A stretch of 64,000 nt of DNA from WJMT01 sp041686095 (GTDB lineage Bacteria; Acidobacteriota; Aminicenantia; Aminicenantales; Aminicenantaceae): contig JAWLEN010000001.1 in the NCBI GenBank assembly GCA_041686095.1, forward strand, positions 55,765 to 119,764. The letters are read 5' to 3'. A program made the position numbers and the translations under genes. The notes under the pieces were generated by a model. The model was not told the DNA's origin. It did no database searches and saw nothing but the letters and a program-made list of their open reading frames with translations. Shown piece by piece: positions 43,483-51,566 of this stretch. Numbering within the stretch: the first letter of the stretch is position 1; each line of letters begins with the position of its first letter.

Positions 43483-44466
43483 ATGAAAAAAAGACTAAAT
43501 AAAGCTATAGAATTTTTACTAGCCAGAGGAAATCTTCCTATTTTATACTGGTTAAAAAAAGATATTTTGGAAGTCCCCATAGACCGGGAATACAAGAACC
43601 TTAAAAAATATGCGTCACGAATTCGAATATTAAATGAGCAAAGGCCTAACGGAGGATGGTGTGAAAAAAAATATTCAAACAATCCCAAATGGGAAAAAAC
43701 TCATTATTTTATTGAAACTCTGCAGAACTCATTTAAGCTCTATGACTTCGGATGCAGGGGAAAAAATAAAGAAATACAACAACTGGCTGAATTTTTCTTT
43801 TCAACACAAAGCAGGGAAGGGGACTTCAGAGGAGTGTATCCTTATGAATATGCTCCCAATTATCATGCTTTAACTCTTGAAATATTATGCTTATTTGGCA
43901 TGGATGAAAATAAAAATGTTCAAAAAGGATACAGATGGTTGATAAAAAACAGACAGGATGATGGAGGGTGGGCCATACCTTATCAAACCATCAGTGAAAA
44001 AAAACTCAAGGAACGCTATGAAAACAATCCTAAAAATTGGTTAACTCCCATAAAAGGTGACAAGACGCAGCCTTACTCCCATTCTGTAACAGGCCTTGTG
44101 CTTCGGGCCTTAACGGCCTCTCGATCCTGGGTAAATCGTAAATATACCAAAGTTGCTGCTGAGATGCTGTTAAAAAGGTTTCATAAAAAAGATAAATATG
44201 AAGACAGGAAAAACGCTGATCACTGGAAAGAGTTGTCTTATCCTTTTTGGTCTACAAACATATTAAGCAGCCTTGACTCCCTTTCAAAAATGGACTACAC
44301 CACGGAAAATAAGAAAATCAAGAATTCCTTAGAATGGTTATTAAGAGTTCAACTCCCTAAGGGATTTTGGAAAGCTGGCTATAAAGGTGCTGAATTAGAA
44401 GACCATTTATGGGTGACTTTATCTGTATTAAGAGTTTTTAAAAGATTCGGACTGATAGAAAGCTAA
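43483..44466 (+). CDS. Alpha/alpha-toroid (prenyltransferase/squalene-cyclase repeat) protein of unknown function
   Basis: 327 residues. Contains repeated QW-like motifs (EQRPNGGWCEKK, QSREGDFRG, NRQDDGGWAIP, QLPKGFWKAGY) of the terpenoid cyclase/protein prenyltransferase toroid. The catalytic DxDD motif of squalene-hopene cyclases is not seen, and there is no signal or membrane segment. The protein is half the length of a cyclase. Not a recognised enzyme; it is between a cupin gene and folK. Confidence 0.65.
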   Translation: MKKRLNKAIEFLLARGNLPILYWLKKDILEVPIDREYKNLKKYASRIRILNEQRPNGGWCEKKYSNNPKWEKTHYFIETLQNSFKLYDFGCRGKNKEIQQLAEFFFSTQSREGDFRGVYPYEYAPNYHALTLEILCLFGMDENKNVQKGYRWLIKNRQDDGGWAIPYQTISEKKLKERYENNPKNWLTPIKGDKTQPYSHSVTGLVLRALTASRSWVNRKYTKVAAEMLLKRFHKKDKYEDRKNADHWKELSYPFWSTNILSSLDSLSKMDYTTENKKIKNSLEWLLRVQLPKGFWKAGYKGAELEDHLWVTLSVLRVFKRFGLIES

Positions 44467-44482
44467 CCTTTAGCTGGCGAAA

Positions 44483-44977
44483 ATGGAATATTATTTGGGA
44501 TTAGGAAGCAATCTGGGGCAAAGAGAGAAAAATTTAACCCAAGCTCTCAAAAAACTCCAAAATCAAGGAATATATATAGAAAAAATCTCCTCTGTTTATG
44601 AAACCCAGCCTTTTGGAGGAGCAAAACAGCCTTGGTACATGAATATCGTCGTGAAAGCCCAGACCCAATTATCACCAAGCCGGCTTCTTAAAAAAATAAA
44701 AAAAATCGAAAAAAGCATGGGCAGAACTCTGCATGGGATGAACAATCCAAGACCCATAGATATAGACATACTCATGCTAGAAGACAGACTGATAAAAAAC
44801 AACAATTTGGAGATCCCACACAAAGAGCTTGCTCACCGAAATTTTGTCCTGGTGCCTCTTTTAGAGATTGCCTCAACTCTAGTCCATCCTGTTTTCAAAG
44901 AAAGGGTCAGTGAAATTTTTAAACACTGCAACGATGAATCAATAGTAAGGAAAATCAAAGGGCCTATTTCTCTATAA
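44483..44977 (+). CDS. folK: 2-Amino-4-hydroxy-6-hydroxymethyldihydropteridine pyrophosphokinase
   Basis: HPPK, 164 residues, folate pathway. Family motifs: YYLGLGSNLGQREKNL at the start, SSVYETQPFGGAKQPWYMNIVV and the Mg-binding NPRPIDIDIL. No folB or folP adjoins it. The 3' end overlaps the dapF 3' end by 14 bp (convergent). Confidence 0.94.
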   Translation: MEYYLGLGSNLGQREKNLTQALKKLQNQGIYIEKISSVYETQPFGGAKQPWYMNIVVKAQTQLSPSRLLKKIKKIEKSMGRTLHGMNNPRPIDIDILMLEDRLIKNNNLEIPHKELAHRNFVLVPLLEIASTLVHPVFKERVSEIFKHCNDESIVRKIKGPISL

Positions 44978-45752
44978 ATCGACCCTCAAAAATCAGTTTG
45001 GCTTTTCCACTTAAATATAATGGATTGAATCCCTTGTCCCAACTGACAGTGAGCTTTCCTCCTCTAGTTCTGACTTTAACAGGATTCTTGATCCCTTTTG
45101 ATAAATGAGAAATCAAAGCGGATGCCATGGCCCCGGTTCCGCAAGAGTAAGTTTCACCTTCGACTCCTCTCTCAAAAGTCCTCACTTCTAAAGTATTTTT
45201 TTCCATGATCTGTACAAAATTAACATTAGTTCCTTGATCAAATAAATGATGAGATCTGTATTTCTTACCATATTCATGAACATCGATCTTCTGGATATTA
45301 TCACAAAAAATGACCAAATGAGGAACTCCGATTAAAAGAAAACCTCCCTCTTCAAAAAAATCTTCCTTGACAATTCCGATTTGTGTCCGAATGTCCAAAG
45401 GCTTGGGATGGTCCACAGTTACTTCATTTCCAGAACAATATCCATGATAGAGGATTCCATTGGCTTCAAAAACAATATTTTTGCCTGTTATTTTTTTTAA
45501 ATAGGCATATCTGCAGATGGCTCGAGCTCCATTTCCACATATGGGTACAGATTGACCGTCTGAATTAAAATGACGGTACTTGAAATCAGATGATAAGCTT
45601 TGCTCGAAAAGCATGACTCCATCAGCTCCTACAGAAAAACGCCTCTGGCATATATGACGGAAATAATCTTGTTCATCTCCTTTGAAAATTTTTTTTCGAT
45701 TGTCAAAAAGAATAAAATCATTCCCTGCTGCTGACATCTTTGCAAATTTCAT
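44964..45752 (-). CDS. dapF: Diaminopimelate epimerase
   Basis: Converts LL- to meso-diaminopimelate for lysine and peptidoglycan. 262 residues from ATG 45752 (MKFAKMSAAGNDFILFDN); the frame is open seven codons further. Catalytic cysteines are in CGNGARAICRY and ETYSCGTGAMASAL. A TATAAT ends 12 nt before this ATG, which favours 45752 and a very short leader. Presence of dapF beside a saccharopine lysine-degradation pair (47995) indicates the cell both makes and breaks down lysine. Confidence 0.94.
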   Translation of the reverse strand: MKFAKMSAAGNDFILFDNRKKIFKGDEQDYFRHICQRRFSVGADGVMLFEQSLSSDFKYRHFNSDGQSVPICGNGARAICRYAYLKKITGKNIVFEANGILYHGYCSGNEVTVDHPKPLDIRTQIGIVKEDFFEEGGFLLIGVPHLVIFCDNIQKIDVHEYGKKYRSHHLFDQGTNVNFVQIMEKNTLEVRTFERGVEGETYSCGTGAMASALISHLSKGIKNPVKVRTRGGKLTVSWDKGFNPLYLSGKAKLIFEGRFIEK

Positions 45753-45807
45753 TGTATTCACTTTATTATACACACATAATATTTATTTTTTTATAAAAAA
45801 TATCGGC

Positions 45808-45831
45808 CTTTTTTATGAACATCCCAGGTTA
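45808..45831 (-). repeat. Repeat family B, solo right end
   Basis: CCTTTTTTATGAACATCCCA followed by GGTTA matches the right end of family B. Its last three bases (TTA at 45829-45831) are the yraN stop codon read on the minus strand. Confidence 0.5.
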
Positions 45832-46200
45832 AAAGGCGTCCTTGAAGTGAGTTACTTTAAAACCTTTGTTCTCATTATAATCTAAAGCTAAAATATCAAA
45901 ACGACATTCTTCTTCTTCCAGCTTATTCAAAGAAATAAATCCCTGCGCTATTTTTCTGATTTGTTTTTGTTTGGAGGGATGAACAGACTCTTCGGGAAGA
46001 CCAAACCGATTTCCCCTTCGGGTTTTGACTTCGATAAAAACAAGAACCTTTCTATCATAAGCAATGATATCGATATCTCCTCTAAAAAGTCGGAATCCTT
46101 TCTGTGCTATTTTGTATCCACTCCTCTTTAAATAATCAATGGCAAACTTCTCTCCCAATTTTCCTAATTCATAAGGAGTGATATTATTGGGGAGGCTCAC
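45829..46200 (-). CDS. yraN: YraN family (UPF0102) endonuclease-like protein
   Basis: 123 residues of the Holliday-junction-resolvase-like restriction fold: LGKLGEKFAIDYLKRSGYKI, GDIDIIAYDRKVLVFIEVKTRRG with the catalytic D-x-E-x-K, and RFDILAL. Function of the family is not firmly established. The start overlaps the cysS stop by 4 bp. The stop codon comes from a family B repeat end, so the original C-terminus may have been altered slightly. Confidence 0.9.
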   Translation of the reverse strand: MSLPNNITPYELGKLGEKFAIDYLKRSGYKIAQKGFRLFRGDIDIIAYDRKVLVFIEVKTRRGNRFGLPEESVHPSKQKQIRKIAQGFISLNKLEEEECRFDILALDYNENKGFKVTHFKDAF

Positions 46201-47588
46201 TTTTTCTTCCAGCGCACTCCGTCTTTAGTATCCTCTAGGATAATTCCCTTTTCCAGCAATTCATCTCTTATTTGATCAGCTAGTTCATAGTTCTTTTCTT
46301 TTCTTGCCTTTTCTCTCAACTCTATTTTTTTCTTTACGGAATCCTCTAGTTTTTCCTCCTCTTTTCCTGGAAGGATTCCTAGAACTCTGTCCCACTTCTT
46401 AAAAGTTGACTGGATCATCTCTGAGTCGCTCTCAAATATTTGGTTCTCCACTACAAGCTTGTTAATATCTCTTATGAGCTCGAAAACAGCAGTCAAAGCC
46501 TTGGAAATGTTAAGATCATCACTGAGGCTCTCCACAAATTTCTTTTCTGCTTTACTAATTAATTTTTTAACAAAATGATTTTTGCCTGATTTAAACGAAC
46601 GGGTTTTGAGTTCATAAAGGAAATCCTTAATCCTTTCCAGAGAAGACTCGGATTGATCAAGCGTATCAAAAGAAAAATTAAGCATTTTTCTATAATGAGT
46701 GGATAAAAGAAGATATCGGAGAACCACCGGGTCTATTCCTTTTTTTATAAGGTCTCTTAAGGTGTATTGATTCCCCTTGGATTTGGACATCTTGTTTCCC
46801 TCTACAATCAAATGACGGCAGTGCAGCCAGTAATGAACAAACTTTTTACCCGCATAGCTTTCTGATTGAGCAATTTCATTCTCATGATGAGGGAAAATAT
46901 TATCAACACCGCCGCAGTGAATATCAAGCGGCTGCCCAAGATACTTTGTACTCATAACCGAACACTCAATATGCCATCCAGGTCTTCCTTGACCAATCTC
47001 AGTATCCCAATAAGGCTCATTGGACTTTTTTTCTTTCCATAAAGCAAAGTCATGGGCATTTTTCTTTTCATATTCATCTGACTCCACTCTCTCTCCTGTT
47101 CTCAGTTCATCTTTGTTTATCTTTGACAGTTTCCCATAATCTTTGAATTTTGAAATATCAAAATAATAGGATCCATCTTTTTTGTATCCGTATCCTTTTT
47201 GGACTAATACTTTGACCATGTGGGCCATTTCTTTGATATGCTCTGTGGCTTTTGGATAATGATCAGCCCTGAGTATATTCAGGGTATCTATGTCTTCAAA
47301 AAAGGCTTTGATGTATTTCTCTGTCACCTCTTTTAATGATTTTCCTTCTGAGTTTGCTTTTTTTATGGTCTTGTCATCAACATCAGTTATATTCATCACA
47401 TGTTTGACTTCATAACCCATATAAATCAAAAACCTTTTCAAAATATCTTCGAAAAGATAAGCTCTGAAATTTCCAATATGAGCATAATCATATACAGTGG
47501 GCCCGCAGGTATAGAGCTTGACTTTTCCTGGCTTTAAAGACTTAAAAATCTCTTTTTTTCCTGAGAGTGTGTTATAGAATTTAATCAT
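46197..47588 (-). CDS. cysS: Cysteinyl-tRNA synthetase
   Basis: Class I synthetase, 463 residues. Zinc-ligand Cys in YTCGPTVYDYAHIGNFRAY, which includes the HIGH-type motif; KMSKSKGN signature near residue 268; further zinc ligands in the ECSVM and GGVDNIFPHHENE segments; C-terminal DALR-type helices. A promoter (TTGATT-17-GATAAT) ends 13 nt before the start codon, with no ribosome site. First gene of the cysS-yraN pair. Confidence 0.97.
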   Translation of the reverse strand: MIKFYNTLSGKKEIFKSLKPGKVKLYTCGPTVYDYAHIGNFRAYLFEDILKRFLIYMGYEVKHVMNITDVDDKTIKKANSEGKSLKEVTEKYIKAFFEDIDTLNILRADHYPKATEHIKEMAHMVKVLVQKGYGYKKDGSYYFDISKFKDYGKLSKINKDELRTGERVESDEYEKKNAHDFALWKEKKSNEPYWDTEIGQGRPGWHIECSVMSTKYLGQPLDIHCGGVDNIFPHHENEIAQSESYAGKKFVHYWLHCRHLIVEGNKMSKSKGNQYTLRDLIKKGIDPVVLRYLLLSTHYRKMLNFSFDTLDQSESSLERIKDFLYELKTRSFKSGKNHFVKKLISKAEKKFVESLSDDLNISKALTAVFELIRDINKLVVENQIFESDSEMIQSTFKKWDRVLGILPGKEEEKLEDSVKKKIELREKARKEKNYELADQIRDELLEKGIILEDTKDGVRWKKK

Positions 47589-47601
47589 GATTGTGTTATT
47601 T

Positions 47602-47630
47602 ATTATCGAAAATTATCCATACAAAATCAA
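47602..47630 (-). promoter_or_regulatory. Promoter for cysS
   Basis: Minus-strand TTGATT (47625-47630), 17-bp spacer, GATAAT (47602-47607), 13 nt before the ATG at 47588. Confidence 0.5.
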
Positions 47631-47644
47631 CCACAATAAGTGAA

Positions 47645-47875
47645 GGGAGTCATTTCTAAAACCGTTTTAGAGTTTATTTGACAGATAAGGGGAAGGGCAA
47701 GGGATTCATCACCCGCTCGATTCACCAGCGATGAATCTCTCTCCCGGTTCGGGCTTCGCTCTCCTCTAAAGAGGAACCATGCCCGCTCCGCCCTCACAGG
47801 GGATTCCTCATCCCTTGCCCTCTCCCCTTAATAAACATTATACTTCACCTGTATCACAGTATTGGAAATGCTTTC
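47645..47875 (+). repeat. Repeat family A, long copy (231 bp)
   Basis: Outer arms GGAGTCATTTCTAAAACCGT and ACAGTATTGGAAATGCTTTC. Same orientation of ends and core as the copies at 23474 and 26332. Together with a family B end at 47951 it accounts for most of the 406-bp gap between the divergent cysS and LKR genes. Confidence 0.85.
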
Positions 47876-47950
47876 TAAGTGATATTGTTTATTGACCGAC
47901 ATCTGCTATTGTGACATAATTTTTTTGTCAAACTTAATTCAGTTCAAATT

Positions 47951-47972
47951 CAACTTGGATAATTCAGGTTGA
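47951..47972 (+). repeat. Repeat family B, solo left end
   Basis: CAACTTGGATAATTCAGGTT followed by G resembles the left 29 bp of family B with a few bases deleted. It ends 22 bp before the LKR start codon. Confidence 0.4.
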
Positions 47973-47994
47973 GAACAATAAGGTACACAAATCA

Positions 47995-49314
47995 ATGCTA
48001 GACTCAAAATGTTTGTTATGTATTCGAAGAGAGGATAAAAATAAGTGGGAAAAAAGAACTCCCTTGATTCCTTCTCACGCAATATATTTGAAAAATAAGT
48101 ATGGAGTCAATATCTGTGTTCAATCCTCAAAAATACGAATCTTTAAGGATAGTGAATACAGAAAAAACCAGATCAAACTGGTTAACGATATCAAACAGTG
48201 CTCCATCATCCTGGCATTAAAAGAAATTCCGCTCGACCTTATTACAGAGAATAAAATATATCTTTTTTTCTCTCATACCACGAAAGGTCAGCCTCATAAT
48301 ATGCTTCTCTTAAGGAAATTAAAACAATTAAACTGCACTCTTATTGATTATGAAAAAATCACCGATCAAAAGGGAAGAAGATTGATATTTTTCGGAATTC
48401 AAGCCGGCCAATCAGGCATGATCGAAACTCTTTATGCCCTGCGCCAGAAGCTGAATGAAAAAGATGACAAAAATCCTTTCTACAGATTGAAACAGCCTTT
48501 TGAATACAATAGCTTGGATCAAGCTAAAGAGGAAATCAAGAAAATAGGCACCAGAATTGAAGAAAAAGGATTGAATACAGATCTGACTCCTCTTGTTTGT
48601 GGATTCTCCGGTTATGGGAACACGGCTAAAGGAGCTCAAGAAATATTTGATATTTTGCCCCACCAAGAAATCAAAGCCCAAAATTTAGAAGCATTCATCA
48701 ACAGCCAAAACTATAAAAACAACAGACTTTATAAAGTGGTTTTTAAAGAAAAAGATATGGTGGAACCCATTAACGACACCCATAAATTTAGACTTCAGGA
48801 CTATTACAAACATCCAGAAAAGTATCAATCTAAATTTTCAAATTATCTTCCTTATTTAACTATTTTGGTTAACTGCATATACTGGGAACCCAAATATCCA
48901 AAACTTATCAGAATTTCTGACCTTAAGACATTGTTTAATTCGAATCAAAAACCGCACCTTAAGGTTATAGGAGATATATCCTTTGAGATCAACGGTTCTA
49001 TAGAATGCACTAAATTCAGCATGACTCCGGACAACCCATTTTACATTTATGACCCTTTATCAGAAAAAGTAAACAATGAATCAAACGGCAGGGGAGTGGC
49101 TGTGATGAGCATTGACAACCTTCCCGCTGAGATACCTTACGAATCATCTGTTTTTTTCAGCAAAGCTCTGAAACCATTTATACCAGGAATTGTCAATGCT
49201 GATTTTTCACATGATTTTAATAATTGCAACCTTCCCGGGCCTGTCAAAAAAGCTGTGATCCTCTATAAAGGTGAATTCACAGCTGATTATAAGTATATGG
49301 AAAAATTTATATAA
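47995..49314 (+). CDS. Lysine-ketoglutarate reductase (saccharopine-forming), AASS N-half
   Basis: 439 residues aligning along their whole length with the LKR half of the animal/plant bifunctional AASS: IRREDKNKWEKRTPLIPSHA, FFSHTTKGQPHNMLLLRKL, LIDYEKITDQKGRRLIFFG, VCGFSGYGNTAKGAQEIFDILPH, IYWEPKYPKLI and MSIDNLPAEIPYESSVFFS. It condenses lysine with 2-oxoglutarate to saccharopine, the first step of lysine breakdown. AAGG lies 10 bases before ATG. The SDH half is the next gene, 13 bp downstream. Confidence 0.88.
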   Translation: MLDSKCLLCIRREDKNKWEKRTPLIPSHAIYLKNKYGVNICVQSSKIRIFKDSEYRKNQIKLVNDIKQCSIILALKEIPLDLITENKIYLFFSHTTKGQPHNMLLLRKLKQLNCTLIDYEKITDQKGRRLIFFGIQAGQSGMIETLYALRQKLNEKDDKNPFYRLKQPFEYNSLDQAKEEIKKIGTRIEEKGLNTDLTPLVCGFSGYGNTAKGAQEIFDILPHQEIKAQNLEAFINSQNYKNNRLYKVVFKEKDMVEPINDTHKFRLQDYYKHPEKYQSKFSNYLPYLTILVNCIYWEPKYPKLIRISDLKTLFNSNQKPHLKVIGDISFEINGSIECTKFSMTPDNPFYIYDPLSEKVNNESNGRGVAVMSIDNLPAEIPYESSVFFSKALKPFIPGIVNADFSHDFNNCNLPGPVKKAVILYKGEFTADYKYMEKFI

Positions 49315-49327
49315 CAGGACATATGAA

Positions 49328-50653
49328 ATGAATAAAAATGTTTTGGTGCTGGGGGCCGGGTCTGTGGCTCCGCCTTTAATCAAATATCTCCAACATCAAT
49401 CTAATATAAAGCTGACCATTGCGGATCAAATCTTTAACAAAGCTAAAAATCTGTCGGCAAAATCATCCCATACCCAAGCGGTTCATCTCGACATCAGAAA
49501 CAAGAAAAAAACCAGAGACTTGATATCCAAAGCAAATATAGTTATCAGTATTCTGCCACATACATTTCATCCAGAAATAGCCAAGCACTGTCTTGAACTC
49601 AACACAAACATGATAACAGCCTCTTATGTCAGCGAATCCATGCAAAAATTTCATTCAGAAGCCAAGCAAAAAGGAATTCTTCTTCTCAATGAAATAGGGT
49701 TGGACCCCGGCATTGATCATATGGAAGCCTTGAGAATTATCAATCAAATAAAGAAAAAAAGAGGAACTGTTTTGAGTTTTATATCTTACTGCGGAGGGCT
49801 TCCAGCTCCAGAGGCAAATACAAATCCATTTGGATATAAATTCTCATGGAGTCCCAGAGGTGTCTTATTAGCTGGAAAAAATCCAGCCCAGTATCTTAAA
49901 AGCCACAAAAAAACCTTTATTCCTGCGGAAAAGCTTTTCCAAGATCCCACCCTCATTCATATACCAGAAGTCGGGGATTTGGAAGGATATCCAAATAGAA
50001 ATTCACTTCCTTATATAGACCTTTATCAAATCCAGGACACTCAAACCTTGATGCGGGGTACACTGAGGTATAAAGGATGGTGCTCATTCATGCATCAGGC
50101 ACTTAAAACAGGGCTACTTGGTGAAGAAAGCAAATACTGGGGAGAGATAAATAAGATTGATTTTCTCAGAAAAATAACCGGACTGGCTGCAAAACATGAT
50201 ATAAAAACTGACCTTGCTTCTTACCTGGACATAAAAAGAGATTCAGTCTTCATTCAATGCATGGATTGGCTGGGTTTTTTCAAAAAACAACCTCTGCCTC
50301 TAAAAAAGAGTTCTCCATTGGATATATTGGTTAATCTGATGGAGAAAAAGCTGAGCTATCAAAAAGGGGAGAGAGATATGATCATTCTTCAGCACAGGAT
50401 AACCGCGGAATACGAAAACCGTCACATCCAAGAAATAATATCCACTCTTGTGGATTATGGGAATCCTGATGGTGATACAGCTATGGCCAGGACTGTGGGG
50501 CTTCCGCTTGCCATAGCTGCTAAAAATATTTTAAATGGAAAAATAAGAATTACAGGAGTTCAGATACCTGTGAGTCAAGAAATCTATGAACCTATTCTTG
50601 GCGAACTAAAAAATTCAGGTATTGAATTTGAAACAAATAGTGGAGTAAAATAA
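49328..50653 (+). CDS. Saccharopine dehydrogenase (glutamate-forming), AASS C-half
   Basis: 441 residues from ATG 49328, where the Rossmann fold begins (NKNVLVLGAGSVAPPLIKYL). Matches the SDH half of AASS: LLLNEIGLDPGIDHMEALRII, SFISYCGGLPAPEANTNPFGYKFSWSPRGVL, LEGYPNRNSLPYIDLYQI, TLMRGTLRYKGW and ARTVGLPLAIAAKNIL. Yields glutamate and 2-aminoadipate semialdehyde. The open frame begins at 49271 inside the LKR gene, but the earlier start has no support. No aminoadipate-semialdehyde dehydrogenase follows. Confidence 0.9.
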   Translation: MNKNVLVLGAGSVAPPLIKYLQHQSNIKLTIADQIFNKAKNLSAKSSHTQAVHLDIRNKKKTRDLISKANIVISILPHTFHPEIAKHCLELNTNMITASYVSESMQKFHSEAKQKGILLLNEIGLDPGIDHMEALRIINQIKKKRGTVLSFISYCGGLPAPEANTNPFGYKFSWSPRGVLLAGKNPAQYLKSHKKTFIPAEKLFQDPTLIHIPEVGDLEGYPNRNSLPYIDLYQIQDTQTLMRGTLRYKGWCSFMHQALKTGLLGEESKYWGEINKIDFLRKITGLAAKHDIKTDLASYLDIKRDSVFIQCMDWLGFFKKQPLPLKKSSPLDILVNLMEKKLSYQKGERDMIILQHRITAEYENRHIQEIISTLVDYGNPDGDTAMARTVGLPLAIAAKNILNGKIRITGVQIPVSQEIYEPILGELKNSGIEFETNSGVK

Positions 50654-50673
50654 AAGAAAGGAGGGGATTGGAA

Positions 50674-51480
50674 ATGATCAGACAACCCTATGTAGCTGGT
50701 TACTTTTATCCATCTGATCCTGAAAACTTGAAATCGATGATTCGAAAAATGGTTGATTTAAAGGCCCCGAAGAAAAAAGCCAAATGCATTATCTCCCCTC
50801 ATGCAGGATATGTCTATTCTGGCAAGGTGGCAGGTATGGTTTATTCCACAACCGTACTTCCTGAAAATTATGTACTCTTAGGCCCCAGTCATGTGTACAT
50901 GGATTCAAGGATTGCCATAATGAAAAAAGGAGAGTGGATCACTCCATTAGGAAATATCCCGATCAATGAAGAACTCGCAGAAATGATAAGCTCTCATGCA
51001 GATGTCATTCAGGAAGAAGATGATGTTCATAAGAAAGAACATTCCTTAGAAGTCCAGCTTCCGTTTTTACAGTTTTTTAAAAAAGAATTCAGTATCGTTC
51101 CTATTTGCATTTCTTATTATGCTGACTACCAGGACCTTGAAAGTCTGGGAGAAGCCATAGCGCAAAGTATAAAATCCCTGGGAAAAGAAACACTCCTTAT
51201 CTCCAGTACTGATATGAGCCATCAAGAAACACAGGAAGTTGCCCAAAAAAAAGATAAGAAGGCCATAGACCAAATCCTTGATCTTAACCCCAAAAAATTG
51301 GTTGAAACTGTAAAAAAAGAAAACATCAGTATGTGCGGTTTCCAGCCTACAGCCGCTGCCATTATTGCTGCCAAACAAATGGGGGCATCTAAAGCCACGC
51401 TGGTTAAATATCAAACCTCAGGAGATATGACAGGTGATTTTGATCAAGTCGTGGGTTACGCAGGGATAAGAATCAACTAA
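50674..51480 (+). CDS. amrB: MEMO1/AmmeMemoRadiSam system protein B
   Basis: 268 residues of the Memo family: PYVAGYFYPSDPENL, CIISPHAGYVYSGKVAGMVYS, VLLGPSHVYMDSRIAIM, KKEHSLEVQLPFLQFF and SSTDMSHQ; the conserved histidines, aspartate and cysteine (in MCGFQPTAA) form a dioxygenase-like metal site. In many bacteria it accompanies AmmeB-radical SAM and AMMECR1 proteins; neither is here. ATG 50674 follows AAAGGAGGGG with good spacing; a TTG at 50668 is too close. It is 20 bp after the SDH gene and probably co-transcribed. Confidence 0.88.
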   Translation: MIRQPYVAGYFYPSDPENLKSMIRKMVDLKAPKKKAKCIISPHAGYVYSGKVAGMVYSTTVLPENYVLLGPSHVYMDSRIAIMKKGEWITPLGNIPINEELAEMISSHADVIQEEDDVHKKEHSLEVQLPFLQFFKKEFSIVPICISYYADYQDLESLGEAIAQSIKSLGKETLLISSTDMSHQETQEVAQKKDKKAIDQILDLNPKKLVETVKKENISMCGFQPTAAAIIAAKQMGASKATLVKYQTSGDMTGDFDQVVGYAGIRIN

Positions 51481-51520
51481 AATTGACTGTTCATAAAAAG
51501 ACCATTTTGAGCCTATCAAG

Positions 51521-51550
51521 TTGACAATTTTCAGACTTTAATGCTATAAA
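51521..51550 (+). promoter_or_regulatory. Promoter for the hrcA operon
   Basis: TTGACA (51521-51526), 18-bp spacer, TATAAA (51545-51550), 16 nt before the ATG at 51567. No CIRCE element (TTAGCACTC-N9-GAGTGCTAA) is present around it. A short TTGA-N5-TCAA inverted repeat lies just upstream (51507-51519). Confidence 0.55.
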
Positions 51551-51566
51551 AAATAGAGAAATACAG

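Noticed and set aside
51482..51515. Possible family B fragment downstream of the Memo gene
   Set aside because: TTGACTGTTCATAAAAAGAC resembles the right end only loosely and the CAGGTTA terminus is missing.
51481..51566. CIRCE operator before hrcA
   Set aside because: No TTAGCACTC-N9-GAGTGCTAA or near match is present in the region.
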